This document shows positions 10,201 through 21,866 of a stretch of 64,000 nucleotides of DNA, piece by piece. This stretch comes from Bidens hawaiensis (Eukaryota > Streptophyta > Magnoliopsida > Asterales > Asteraceae), in NCBI GenBank assembly GCA_021521415.1, contig JAIQDT010014623.1, positions 1 through 64,000 of the forward strand. The letters run 5' to 3'. The notes beneath the pieces were generated by a model. That model saw nothing but the letters and a program-made list of their open reading frames with translations, was not told the origin of the DNA and did not search any database. The translations under genes were made by a program, and so were the position numbers. The first letter of the stretch is position 1; the number at the start of each line of letters is the position of its first letter.

Positions 10201-10811
10201 TCAACAATATGGGCTAGAATTGCCGGATGACCCTTTCGTAGATACTTCTGCGCCTTCATGAGGGTGATGACGCTGGTGGTCATGTCGCGCTTCTCGCCCT
10301 GGACCGAAATGATCTCGCCGGAAGGGGTAGTGTTGTGGACTATCTTGTCGTGACATATAATCTCCGCTCGGTTCTCAGATAACCAGTCCATGCCGACAAC
10401 GACATCGAAACTACCAAGTGTAAAAGGTATGAGGTCGATATCAAAAGTATGACCTGACAGTTTCAACTTACATCCCGCAAGTACGTGAGTTGTTTCTATT
10501 GACTTACCGTCAGCTAATTCAACAGGAAACTTAGCATTTAACAGGGTTGGAATCAAGTCTAAGAGTTTACTAAAGGCTTTCGACACAAAACTCCTATCAG
10601 CTCTAGTGTGAAACAAAACAGAAGCAAAACAGTCGTTCACAGGAAACTTACCGGTCACCACATACGGGTCGCTGCGGGCTTGGCCCGACCCAATGACGAA
10701 AGCTCTACCTTTACCATTGCTTCTGCCACTGCTGCTGCCTCCATTGTTCTCATTCTGCTTTGTTTGGGGCAATCCTTCCTGAAATGACCCTCTTGACCAC
10801 ACTCGAAACAC
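7291..10811 (-). pseudogene. gypsy 1 pol: PR-RT-RNaseH-IN-chromodomain, frameshifted
   Basis: The main open part (7767-10811) runs from protease to integrase. The RT has [21 protein letters not shown] and [10 protein letters not shown]; RNase H has [13 protein letters not shown]; the integrase has WWPNMKADI...[27 protein letters not shown] and [14 protein letters not shown]. The protease active site reads HTRAD instead of DTGAD, so its catalytic Asp is gone. Near 7865 a one-base shift breaks the frame, a TGA follows at 7690-7692, and the C-terminal chromodomain-like part continues as 7291-7650. Pol overlaps the end of the gag frame in a different frame around 10770. The truncated copy at 15832-17696 carries the same lesions. 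Confidence 0.9.
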
Positions 10812-11866
10812 CCTTTAGTCGCCATAGGTGGTTTAGGAGCACCCTTTGCCGCTAGGTCTCCCCTACATTCCTTGGCCTGATGACCCATTTTTCCGCATCT
10901 CAGACACTTGACACGGTCACACGGGCCAGCATGGTGATAGTTGCACCTGTTGCATTTCGGGTGTTTCCCAGCATAGCCGCTCGAACCCTGCCCGCTACCG
11001 TTGTTGTTATTGGGACCCTGATTAATGAAACTCCGGGTGAGTTCGGGCTTACGGTAGTGTTGTTGCTGTGGGGGATTCGATGATGAGGACCTGGTGTTGT
11101 CAAATTTTCTCTTTCCATTGCTCGGGTTGTTGTTGCTGTTGTCAGTGCTCGGGTTATCACGGGTTTTAGAGGTTGAACCTCTAGGTGGTAATGCACCTTG
11201 GGTCACTGCCTGATCCGTCAGTTTGTGAGCTAACCGGATCGCTTGTTGAATCGTAGCCGGTCTGGAAGACGTCACCATACCCTGAACTTGCGGCACCAAC
11301 CCATCGATATACATCTCGATTCTCTTACTCGGCGGGTCTACCATCCGTGGACACATCACTGCTAGCTCGTGAGAACGAGTGGTGTAGGCTTCAATCTCGG
11401 AACCCACCATTTTCAACGACCAAAAAAACTCAGATTCCAACTTTGCGATCTCCTATCTAGGACAATACTCTTCCCGCATCATGTTCTTGAACTCTTCCCA
11501 GTTCATAGCGTTTGCCAATTCCAATCCAAGAATTTGCACATTCGAATTCCACCAAGTGAGAGCAAAATCTTCCAGTGTTCCAGTAGCAAATTTGACCCTA
11601 CTGGCAGGTGGACAGTTACACATCTCAAAAGCTGATTCGGTCTTCTCAGCCCAACGCAGGCAACCTATGGCTCCCTCAGTGCCCTTAAACGAATTGGGCT
11701 TACAATCCAGGTAGTTCTTGAAAGTACAAGCTCCAGTTGGACCTTTAGCTTGATTCTGAACATGTGCGGCTAGAGCTACCGCCGCATGGTCATTCAACAG
11801 GGTTTGGAGTTCTGCTGCGGTTAAGTTGATGTTACCGCGACCGTGCCCAGCGTTTCTTCCTGCCAT
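10655..11866 (-). pseudogene. gypsy 1 gag, in-frame TAG
   Basis: Gag forms the retrotransposon particle and binds the RNA. The open frame starts at ATG 11866 with a retrotrans_gag-type capsid region (FKNYLDCKPNSFKGTEGA, LTWWNSN, EEYCPR). It is stopped by TAG at 11453-11455, where gypsy 2 has a Thr codon, and resumes in the same frame ([17 protein letters not shown]). The C-terminal part has three cysteine clusters: [12 protein letters not shown], then two CX2CX4HX4C knuckles ([28 protein letters not shown]). Just after the last knuckle, pol continues in another frame, although gypsy 2 has gag and pol in one frame. The gag lesion is therefore probably decay, but readthrough cannot be excluded. 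Confidence 0.87.
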
Positions 11867-12117
11867 TTCCTAGAATCACAGCATAAAATGTTTGACATGA
11901 ATTTTCGGTTTCATATGCAACACACCATACATGTAATAAAAGGTAGGTAAGAAAGGATAAAAGAAACAAACATCACATCACAACCATATAATAATCCAAA
12001 TAATAATTCATGATTAAAACCATTGTATTCGCTACAAAGTATTTAAAACCAATCCTTAAAATTATAGAAAATAATAGTTTGGATGGAGACAACCCCTCCA
12101 TCTAAGTGTTATCATCC
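11867..12117 (-). other. gypsy 1 spacer between extra ORF and gag
   Basis: No gene or clear signal is visible in this A/T-rich spacer (minus-strand reading) between the acidic ORF stop and the gag start. Confidence 0.4.
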
Positions 12118-12858
12118 TTAGATGTCATCGTCTGAGGACACCTCTGAGTGTGCCTCTGGCTCAGCCGGTTCTTCCTCCGGTTCCTCTTCGGGTTCTTCCT
12201 CGGGTTCCTCTTCAGGATCCTCCTCGGTTTCCTCTTCAGGATCCTCCTCGGGTTCCTCTTCAGGCTCTGCCTCAGCAACTGCTGCGTTCTGAGCAATTTG
12301 CATCTGTAAGACATCGCAACGCTCTAGAGCTATCTTTGTCCGGGTCCTCGCCACTTGGAGTTGCTTTTGCAAGTCTATCATCTCTGCTTGCATTTTTCTC
12401 ATAATCTTCATCTGCTAATCATTAGCATTCTGCATTTCCTTCATAGTCGTTTTCAGGAGGGAAATTTCCTCCGTGGCCTCGGTCCCATCTCTTATCAATC
12501 CGGGAATGTCCGCTCTCGCTGAGCGCATAAAACCCACGTCACGCTCTAAACAAGAGACAACAGCTGCGAGAACTCGCTCTACAGGTTCGGTTATGGGTGG
12601 TAGAGTGTTGGGGTAAGCAGGACGACTCGGGTGAGGTAGCGGGGGAACTTGTTTGCAATAAACCATACGTCTGATCAGACTCGGGTACCAATCCCAGCGA
12701 ATGTCGTCGTCGTACATGCCTCCAGACAGGCGACACCTCTTCGGTGCAGGGGCTTCTAGTTCCGGGACTACTCGGGGTGGCGATGAGGTAGGTAACTGCG
12801 GTTCCTTTCCGTGAGCATGAGTCGTCTGGTTAGATGATGATGATGGTAGCGTCGACAT
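12118..12858 (-). pseudogene. gypsy 1 extra ORF before gag: coiled coil plus acidic repeat tail
   Basis: This ORF lies between the primer site and gag, on the sense strand of the element. It opens with a Ser/Pro-rich segment (MSTLPSSSSNQ), then about 90 residues of mixed composition, a heptad-like helical stretch (MRKMQAEMIDLQKQLQVART) and a tail made of EPEEEPEEDPEEE-type repeats coded by tandem GGTTCCTCTTC-like DNA. A TAG at 12415-12417 splits it into 147 and 97 codons in the same frame; CAG to TAG would explain it. I recognise no domain. Gypsy 2 has a similarly placed ORF with acidic and coiled-coil parts in the opposite order. Confidence 0.6.
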
Positions 12859-13023
12859 CCCTACAGGTAAGTCGTGTATGCGCGCGTATGAGTGAATGAG
12901 GTAAAGAGATAAGATAACGAGAGACTAAGCAAAATATATATATGCAGTGCATATAATTATAACTAATGGGTCGTTGCGTTTATAGTCTAGTATGCATGCA
13001 ATTTCTAGTTCGCTATAACCAAT

Positions 13024-13036
13024 GGCTCTGATACCA
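13024..13036 (-). promoter_or_regulatory. Primer binding site, tRNA-iMet type
   Basis: On the minus strand the bases TGGTATCAGAGCC lie three bases after the LTR end (...GTGTGACA). This is the usual plant primer site complementary to the 3' end of initiator methionine tRNA. It fixes the orientation and the 5' LTR boundary of gypsy 1. Confidence 0.92.
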
Positions 13037-13039
13037 ATC

Positions 13040-15695
13040 TGTCACACCCTCAAAATCCACTAACGGAGTTTTACCGTCAGAGGGTGTGAACTAACAGGAT
13101 CGGAATCATTAGTTATAATCAAACCATAAATAAAGTTTTCAAACCACGAAAACCTTTAAGTGTAAATAAATGCGGAAGCGTAAAACCTTTAACCAAAAGT
13201 TGCGTCACGCAGGACGACTTAAAAACCCAATAATAATAGTTTAAAACAAGTTTGCATAAACTGTAACGTTCAAAGTAATGCATGATCCTATACCGCGCGC
13301 CCGCCTCGGCTACCTGAGAATAACATACTAAAAGTGTCAACACGAGGTTGGTGAGTTCACAAGTTTATATAAAATAAAGCGTTTAGCGTTTTGCATTTAG
13401 CGTTTTGCGTTACCAGATAGTGTAAAATCAATTATATATCTATAGGTAGCTAGCCTATAAAGCAAGTATTACTAAGTGTTCGACACCGAAGCTGACTGTT
13501 TATCATGTGCCTTGCCACCAGGTCTATCCCGACCATGGTAATGTGTTAGCCAAAATTACACCCACTCGACCTCCAGCCGAGCTTAGCGTTGGGTGGGGGT
13601 TGTCAAACCCAGTAGTATTACTCAACAGTGACTCGCTATTATCCAATACTAAATGGTTTGATGTGTAGGACTTCAGTTGTTTCGTTTGCCACTTAGCCTT
13701 TACAAGTGATATATAATCTAATAACAAAATCTAAAAGCTTTTCGGAGTATGTATTCTCCCACAAGTGAAAAGCGTTTAAAAGAGTTAAAAGGGGAACGTG
13801 AAACTCACTGTTTGCGAAGAATTCCGAAAACAAGTCGCGCGTCACAGAAAACCCTCACTAGCGTTCTAAAACAACAAGGAGATTTTCTAAGTGTTGGAAC
13901 TATTATCGAGTCTCTAGACTCGGCACATAATTCCTATGCATAAAATACGTTTCGTGTTTCGTTTGGGAATTGTGTGTGTCTCAACAAGCACATTAGTGAT
14001 ACGTTACATGTGTGAACAACTATTTACGTGTCGAGTATTAATAGTGTACATTACTAGCAATTATTCCCCATAAGGGCAATTTGGTCAAAACATAACCTTT
14101 ATCTAGCAATTAGCACGTTTCATGTATTTTCACAAAGTTCAGCAGCTAGTTTCATCAAGACAGAATTCTACTTGAAAGATTACTCTATTCAACAGATCAT
14201 AGCATCTCAATTAATTCACCAAAAATCGTCACAAAAACATACATGAGTTAGGTTTCCAGAACATATTTTATTGTATTTTTATTCCACATATATTTCTCAC
14301 AATGATCAAAACATTACAGCAAACTCACAGCAGTCAAAATCATGCGCAACAGAATGTTATTTGTTAATCCCGTTAAATGAAAAATCCAACTAATGCAAGA
14401 CCAATTGGGTTAGGTTCTTAACTCAACACGTTAACTTCCAGAAGTGGAACCAACCCATTTGGTCTTGTAGTTCATGAGATATGATAATTACAAAACAACC
14501 TAACAGCAGGTCTCACAATTCAGATTTGCACTTCAGTTTTGTAAAATAATAAAAGTTAACTTTTACTCGTCCAAAAATTACAATTTTGGACTTCATAGAA
14601 ACTAGACTCAACATAGTACCCAGTAGTGTTTACAACCTCGACCAATTTCCACATTAACATTTAGTTACCATTGTCTAAACATAACTTACAGTCTGTCCAG
14701 TACCAGTTTAGACCTTTAATCACATTTAAATCGTTTGAACAACCAAAACACCTCCAAATTAGGCGTGGTTGGGTTTTCTGGAAACTAGACTCAGAGTACT
14801 ACCTTTTAGACTCATAAATAGCTCAGTTTGCTTTTATATTTAACAAGTTACATGTCGTTCAAGTTTAACAATCTCTGCTGTCAAAACTCAGCAAGCACAA
14901 ACAATCGTCTAACATGCATTCTAAGCATATGACATAACTCCAACATGCAATAAACATAATTAATCACAAAAATCAGTAGTAACCCTCTTGGGTTTACAAA
15001 CAATCAATGATTCAACAATCTTTCACCGTTCAAAATCACATATGATCATCAATATCAATAACCAACACATAATCAATCATCCTTTAATCAAAATCAAGCA
15101 TATAAACACTTAATACATAATTTCAAAGTTAGGGTTTCATGTTTATACCTTAAAAACGCAGAAACAACCAAGTGAAACGTGAGAGATGCTTAGAACAAGT
15201 GTGGGATGCTCCGATTATGAAGAACCAAGCAAAAACGAAGGTGATTTGGGTGTGGTGTGGCTGCCGATCGCAAGGAGAGAGGGGAGGGGGGGGGGCTGCC
15301 GGGTTTAGAGAGAGGGTTAGGGTTTTATTATTATTAATAATAATAATATGTTACACATAGGTCCCTCAACTTTTAAGTATTACTTTTCTAGCCTAAAGTA
15401 ACTTGTTTGCATCTTGAGTTAGTGTTTTAAACAATATTATCAAATAGCACATAAGCCTAACACATAATTATCACATAATTATTGTTTGGTTGTTTTTCGT
15501 TTATTCACCAATGGTTTGCGTCAACTCGTTTGCGTTTCGGTGCAATCCCGAAAGACTACACATGTAGTAATTGTCAAGCGTCATTTAAACCCTAGTTTAA
15601 CTGTAATGAGATGTGCGTTATAGATCAAGTGATCTTAAGTTTGAATTGACGGAGTTTGAATTAACGGAGTTAAGCTGAAATTGACGACTGTCACA
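13040..15695 (-). repeat. Complete LTR of gypsy 1 (2.66 kb), shared by two internal copies
   Basis: On the minus strand it starts TGTGACAGTCG (15695) and ends GGGTGTGACA (13040), followed by the primer site. On the other side it meets, without a break, the polypurine region of the second internal copy (15696-17696). The LTR thus serves as the 5' LTR of one unit and the 3' LTR of the other, the hallmark of a tandem retroelement array. Confidence 0.88.
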
Positions 15696-17696
15696 TCATT
15701 CCCATGTTAAAGAATTTTCGTCCCGAAAATTTGAGTCAAGTCGCGATGGGTGTCTGAGAAAGCAAGAAAAAAATTTTTTCAGTTTGTCATATCATCCCCT
15801 AGTAGAAAGAAATTTCGTCCCGAAATTTAATTCATACCTCCGGTGATTTCTGACGGTTCGACGGGTTTCGCGGTTTTCGGTGTTTGGTCAACCCTTCAAA
15901 AAGGTGAGGATACTTTTTCATCATTTGATCCTCGCGTTCCCACGTGAACTCCGGTCCACGTCTCGAGTTCCAACGAACCTTAACGATTGGAATTTTGCTA
16001 TGCTTGAGTGTTTTGGTTTCCCAATCCAAAACTTCGACTGGTTCCTCTATGAAGCGTAGCTGTTCATCAACTTGCAATTCGTCCAAAGGGACTGCTTGGG
16101 TTTCATCGGATAGGCATTTCATTAAATTGGATACATGGAATACATTGTGTACACTACTGAGTTCCGTTGGTAGATCCAGTCGGTACACCACCGGACCAAT
16201 GCGCTCAGTTATCCGGTAAGGACCAACGTATCATGGATTGAGTTTGTTTCGCTTCCCGAAGCGAACCACACCTTTCCAAGGTGAGACTTTCAGTAGTACT
16301 TGGTCGTTCACTTGAAATTCAAGAGGCTTTCGGCGCTTTTCTGCGTAACTCTTTTGGCGATCTCGTGCTGCTGCCATGCGGTTTCGGATTTGAACAATCT
16401 TTTCGAGGTTTCTAGTACTAGTTCTGGACCAGTGATTTGGCTATCACCCACCTCTGCCCACCAGAGAGGTGATCGACACTTCCGTCCGTACAACGCTTCA
16501 AACGGCGCTGCCTTAATGCTTGCGTGGTAGTTGTTATTATACGAAAACTCTACCAAAGGCAAGTGAGGTTCCCAACTTTTTCCGAAATCTAACACGCATG
16601 CACGCAACATGTCCTCCAAGGTCTGAATGGTGCGCTCAGTTTGCCCATCCGTCTGAGGATGGTAGGCTGTGCTCATATCAAGGTGGGTGCCTAGTGCGCT
16701 TTGTAGTGACTTCCAAAAGTGCGAAGTGAAACGGGAATCTCGATCAGAAATGATTGAGACAGGCACTCCGTGTCTAGACACTACTTCCTTCATGTAGATG
16801 CGAGTCAGTCTTTCCATTTTGTCCGATTCTTTGATTGCTAAGAAGTGTGCGGACTTAGTTAACCGGTCAACGATCACCCAGATGGTATCGCATCCCATCG
16901 GTGTTTTGGGTAATCCTGTGATAAAATCCATTGAAATGTGCTCCCATTTCCACATTGGGAGTTCCGGTTGCTGTAGCATGCCAGATGGTTTCTGATATTC
17001 TATTTTGACTCTTGCACAAGTCAAGCATTTGCTCACGTAGGTGGCAATGTCGGCTTTCATGTTTGGCCACCAGTAAAGTGCCTTTAAGTCATGGTACATT
17101 TTATCTGAGCCAGGGTGGATAGAATATCGGGACTTGTGTGCTTCGTCCATCACTATAGTTCTCAACTCTCCGTATCGTGGAACCCAAATCCGGTTTTCGA
17201 AATATCGGACCCTGTCCGATTTGGCTTCAAGTTGCTCGTTCATGCCCCACATGAGTTCTGATGGGAGATTATCTTTCAAGGCTTCGAGTTGCGCATCGCG
17301 AATCTGACCGGGTAAGTTGGCGTGGATCGTGAGTTGTAATGCTCGAACTCGTCTGGGTTTATCGGTTTCTTTTCTGCTGAGAGCGTCGGCCACTACATTG
17401 GCCTTGCCAGGGTGGTACTTGATGGCACAATCATAATACTTAAGCAGCTCGACCCAACGACGCTGTCTCATGTTCAGCTCCTTCTGATCGTAGATATGTT
17501 GGAGACTCTTGTGGTCGGTGTAAATGGTAAACTTGGTACCGTACAAGTAATGCCTCCATATCTTAAGAGCAAACACTACAGCTCCGAGTTCCAAGTCATG
17601 GGTCGTGTAGTTCTTCTCGTGAATCCGTAGTTGTCGAGAGACATAGGCTATAACCTTCTCGAGTTGCATCAGCACGCAACCGAGACCTTGTATCGA
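15696..17696 (-). pseudogene. Second, truncated gypsy 1 internal copy (RNaseH-IN-chromodomain)
   Basis: This is an almost perfect copy of 7155-9160, with a few substitutions (for example a G instead of A near 16194 and C instead of A near 16272). It holds the end of pol: RNase H from VIAYVSRQL onward, integrase, and the separate C-terminal piece at 15832-16191. The integrase frameshift and the TGA (16231-16233) are the same as in the first copy, so they predate the duplication. It stops abruptly at 17696 within the RNase H region, where copia-derived sequence begins. No LTR follows on that side. Confidence 0.9.
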
Positions 17697-17806
17697 AAGA
17701 TCAACTCTGATGAGATCTAATTGATGATGTCTGCTTTCTGTGCTAACTGACTATCTTTATAAAGGTCTTGTTGATTGAGTTTTACTTGATGTGTAATTGA
17801 TGTCCT

Positions 17807-19090
17807 GAAAGTAGTCAAATAATTATTAACTAAAAATAAGCTAATCTAGACACTAAGTAATAATTCTAGACTCTTAAACTACTAACCGGCAAGTGTACCG
17901 GTTGACTCTAGCACAGTTAAGTAAGTCCGGATATCGAACCCACGAGACTCTATAAATTACGTATGCTAGCTAATTAGACTCGACTTACTAACACGACTAT
18001 TTAATGATATTACTTAAGGGGGTTTTTACTTAAAAACTAAATTTAAACTAATTACGAAAAATAAGTAGAATAAACAAAAGACAATTTTAATTGATTTAAA
18101 TAAGATGATAATGAAAAACCACCTAGGCTAGAATCCCCAAAGTTATAGTTATCAAATAGTTGGAAAATAATAGTTTTGGAACTGGGATCGTGAAATAGAA
18201 ACTTAAAAAAAAACCCGAACAGGACCCTTGACACTTCAAGAAGACACCTATGGATTTCTAACATGTTTTAAGACTCACCAGTTTTATATATTAAACATCC
18301 TTACGGTTATTTAACTATTTATGATAGAGTACCTTAATAGAGAAATCCTACCTTACAGCGCGGAAATCAAAGGTAATTTGACGAACTTAATTGACTCGCT
18401 AGACAATATTAATTAATCAAACCTAGACGGACTCCTTACGAAGAACTAAATCTAGCAATCTCAATCAACAAAGATCTAGAAATAACCTGTCACCTTACAG
18501 CTTTCTAGGTTAGCATCACACTTTAATTCGTTTGACTAATAATATTATTCCTATGATCTTATTCGAATTCAATCATAAACTAATCAAAAACACACAGTAA
18601 ATGACCTAACAAAATCCTATCATATGAAACAATCACCAAGAATTTTGTGGAATAATAAAACTAGAACAACCAAAACCAAGTACACATACGCATAAATAAA
18701 TTAAACCAAACAATTTACTGAATCATAAAACCATAACAAAAAGAAAATTCCAAATAAAATAAAACTTCGAACAATGGTTCATCACAAGCCTAGGCAGCAT
18801 ATGTTTAGCATGTCATCTTAAAATCAAATAAACTAAAATAATTAAGTTAAACAACCAAACTCAAAATTAAATAATAAATTCAAACCGAATATTAATGATG
18901 CTTGGTTGAGCAAGTGTTGTACCCAAACGATCTCCACTCGAACCAAATACTTTTTCTTTATTTTCTGTTATTTGGGTTGAACCCTTTTCGATCTCTGTAG
19001 GGTTCTTTTTCACGGCTCCTCTACCTCTATCAACCGACACCCCCATTCGTCCATTTTTTTTTATCTCAAGCCCAAATACTTAGGCTTACT
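17807..19090. other. Unidentified sequence X, unit A
   Basis: About 1.28 kb of A/T-rich DNA with no credible gene. It contains AACCGGCAAGTGTACCGGTT, a near-palindrome, followed by ATCGAACCCACGAGACTC. It replaces copia sequence after GTGTAATT and ends where copia RNase H homology starts (~19091). No terminal inverted repeat or LTR was visible at its ends. Confidence 0.4.
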
Positions 19091-19375
19091 CTTAATCAAC
19101 TACAGGACTATGGTTTGAACTACTTGAACACTCCAATCTTTATTGACAATACTGCTGCTTTCTTCATAGTTAAGAACCCAGTCCAACACTCCAAGATCAA
19201 GCACATTGAAATCATACATTATTTCATTAGAGACTGTAATGAAAAAGGTCTAATTGAAATAAAAAGAGTTGAAAATAGTGACATTTTGGCTGATTTGTTC
19301 ACCAAGCCACTAGATATAACTAAATTTCACTTTCTTTTGAAAGTTTTAGGAATGATCAACTCTGATGAGATCTGA
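19091..19375 (+). pseudogene. E3 copia RNase H, 3' fragment, unit A
   Basis: This is the last ~95 codons of a SIRE-like copia polyprotein on the plus strand. Recognisable parts are LNTPIFIDNTAAFFIVKNPV, HIEIIHYFIRDC and the lineage-typical ADLFTKPLDITKFHFLL ending GMINSDEI. E2 ends in the same way (GMINSD). Everything upstream is missing, replaced by sequence X. Confidence 0.85.
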
Positions 19376-20034
19376 TTGATGATGTCTGCTTTCGGTGCTA
19401 ACCGACTATCTTTAGAAAGGTATTGTTGATTGAGTTTTACTTGATTTGTAATTATGTGTCCATGATTAACTGTTTTGTGCTTTAAATGAACATTTGTGTG
19501 ACTTAGGTGTCTATGATGCTTAGGTTTTGAATTCAGTGAATGTGTGTGTGATATCAAGATAAGTGTCTGGATGTGATTTGAAATAACAAATCTGTGTGCT
19601 TATCTGATATTACTAGAATATGTGGATAATCTGATGTGATGATGTGTTTAGACAGAATTGGGTTTGCATAATTAGTCTTGAGTGTACATTGTGTTAAATC
19701 TGCTTGTGTTAATTCAAGTTATTCATATTATGATTGTTCTTGAATATGTTAACTACTGCTTGGGTTAAAAAATGTCTTTGTGTTATAATTGCATTCTCAA
19801 ATGAATAGTTTTTCAAGAATTTTTTTCACATAACCTTTTTGACCGACAGAGCAAGTTGATGGTGTTGAGAAATGATAAAATTATTCAGTTCAAAGCTTTG
19901 TAGAAGCTTAAAAGGTTATCAATCAAAATTCATCCAACCTTTGGGAAATGATGGTAAATTGATTATTCATACTAATCATATGGAATTAATTGGTTAAAAA
20001 GACTATTAGTGCAGTCATTAATATGTATGGTTGC
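19376..20034 (+). other. E3 post-RNase H spacer, unit A
   Basis: This is non-coding DNA after the copia stop. The block near 19845-19915 (GAGCAAGTTGATGGTGTTGA, then TTATTCAGTTC and AGCTT...AGAAGCTT) matches the E2 spacer near 55400-55500 read on its sense strand. It is therefore the same post-pol segment of a related element. It is cut off at 20035 by the E1 LTR. Confidence 0.55.
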
Positions 20035-20420
20035 TGTTGAACCCCGGATCTGTTCAATACATATTCATAACATACCGATTAGATGATAGATCTAGTTATT
20101 TGATATGCTTAACGATAGGAAATTAAACAATAAGCTTAACCAAGTGATTGAGAGAGTAAACTGACAGAGTTTCAGTATAAACTTAACCAATACTTAAATT
20201 CTCAAAGGCATAACATACATTATATAGACGATGGGATGCCTTTCGTTACACATTCCGTAACGAATGGCCTCCAATCGTAATCATTACATAAGTTAACGTA
20301 TGGTATAGAGAATGAATCATTCGCTATACCCCGTTCGTCAACATTCCATGACGAATGGATCAATTACATAGCGACTGAGTTCCATTTGTTAAACATCCTT
20401 AACGAACGGACAATTACAAA
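20035..20420 (-). repeat. Partial E1-type LTR in unit A
   Basis: It corresponds to 22810-23195 of the E1 3' LTR, starting TGTTGAAC. It keeps the TATA-like stretch and three of the inverted repeats (for example CCTTTCGTTAC / GTAACGAATGG at 20239-20267). It was produced by the tandem duplication, not by a separate insertion. Confidence 0.75.
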
Positions 20421-20570
20421 GTTTTACTAGATAGAACTAAATTTCACTTTCTTTTGAAAGTTTTAGGAATGATCAACTCTGATGAGATCTAATTGATGAT
20501 GTCTGCTTTCTGTGCTAACTGACTATCTTTAGAAAGGTCTTGTTGATTGAGTTTTACTTGATGTGTAATT

Positions 20571-21866
20571 GAAGTCCTGAAAGTAGTCAAATAATTATTA
20601 ACTAAAAATAAGCTAATCTAGACACTAAGTAATAATTCTAGACTCTTAAACTACTAACCGGCAAGTGTACCGGTTGACTCTAGCACAGTTAAGTAAGTCC
20701 GGATATCGAACCCACGAGACTCTATAAATTACGTATGCTAGCTAATTAGACTCGACTTACTAACACGACTATTTAATGATATTACTTAAGGGGGTTTTTA
20801 CTTAAAAACTAAATTTAAACTAATTACGAAAAATAAGTAGAATAAACAAAAGACAATTTTAATTGATTTAAATAAGATGATGATGAAAAACCACCTAGGC
20901 TAGAATCCCCAAAGTTATAGTTATCAAATAGTTGGAAAATAATAGTTTTGGAACTGGGATCGTGAAATAGAAACTTAAAACAAAACCCGAACAGGACCCT
21001 TGACACTTCAAGAAGACACCTATGGATTTCTAACATGTTTTAAGACTCACCAGTTTTATATATTAAACATCCTTACGGTTATTTAATTATTTATGATAGA
21101 GTACCTTAATAGAGAAATCCTACCTTACAGTTCGGAAATCAAAGGTAATTTGACGAACTTAATTGACTCGCTAGACAATATTAATTAATCAAACCTAGAC
21201 GGACTCCTTACGAAGAACTAAATCTAGCAATCTCAATCAACAAAGATCTAGAAATAACCTGTCACCTTACAGCTTTCTAGGTTAGCATCACACTTTTATT
21301 CGTTTGACTAATAATATTATTCCTATGATCTTATTCGAATTCAATCATAAACTAATCAAAAACACACAGTAAATGACCTAACAAAATCCTATCATATGAA
21401 ACAATCACCAAGAATTTTGTGGAATAATAAAACTAGAACAACCAAAACCAAGTACACATACGCATCAATAAATTAAACCAAACAATTTACTGAATCATAA
21501 AACCATAAAGAAAAGCAAATTGCAAATAAAATAAAACATCGAACAATGGTTCATCACATGCCTAGGCAGTCTAATATGTTTAGCATATCATCTTAAAAAC
21601 AAAGAAACTAAAATAATTAAGTTAAACAACCAAACTCAAACTTAAATAATAAATTCAAACCGAATATTAATGATGCTTGGTTGAGCAGGTGTTGTACCCA
21701 AACGATCTCCACTCGAACCAAATACTTTTTCTTTATTTTTTGTTATTTGGGTTGAACCCTTTTTCGATCTCTGTAGGGTTCTTTTTCACGGCTCCTCTAC
21801 CTCTATCAACCGACACCCCCATTCGTCCATTTATTTTATTCTCAAGCCCAAATACTTAGGTTTACT
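20571..21866. other. Unidentified sequence X, unit B
   Basis: This is the second copy of sequence X, nearly the same as 17807-19090. The two small minus-strand ORFs (18052-18264, 20824-21036) are kept in both but look like chance, since they lie in a recent duplication. Confidence 0.4.

Larger units (their letters stand above)
5719..15695 (-). mobile_element. Ty3-gypsy chromovirus, gypsy element 1, defective
   Basis: Read on the minus strand the order is 5' LTR (13040-15695), tRNA-iMet primer site, extra ORF, gag, pol (PR-RT-RNaseH-IN-chromodomain), polypurine region and 3' LTR. The 3' LTR is cut by LINE-A, leaving only 5719-7154. The RT sequence and the chromodomain-like C terminus (VKVRWNSRRGPEFTWERED) place it in the Tekay/Del chromovirus group. 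Both gag and pol are broken, and the protease active site is changed. A second, truncated copy of the internal region follows directly at 15696-17696. Confidence 0.9.
17697..20420 (+). repeat. Tandem unit A (~2.72 kb)
   Basis: This unit is repeated with small differences at 20421-23195. It holds a copia 3'-end scrap (17697-17806), sequence X, the end of a copia RNase H gene, its downstream spacer and the first ~385 bp of the E1 LTR. Its left end lacks about 48 bp compared with unit B because of the junction with gypsy 1. Its right end stops inside the LTR (…GACAATTACAAA), then unit B begins. Confidence 0.85.

Noticed and set aside
10740..10811. Programmed frameshift between gag and pol of gypsy 1
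   Set aside because: Gypsy 2, a close relative, has gag and pol in one frame, and gypsy 1 carries several other lesions; simple decay is more likely.
12150..12404. 84-codon Pro/Leu-rich plus-strand ORF
   Set aside because: Shadow of the acidic repeat-coding ORF on the other strand.
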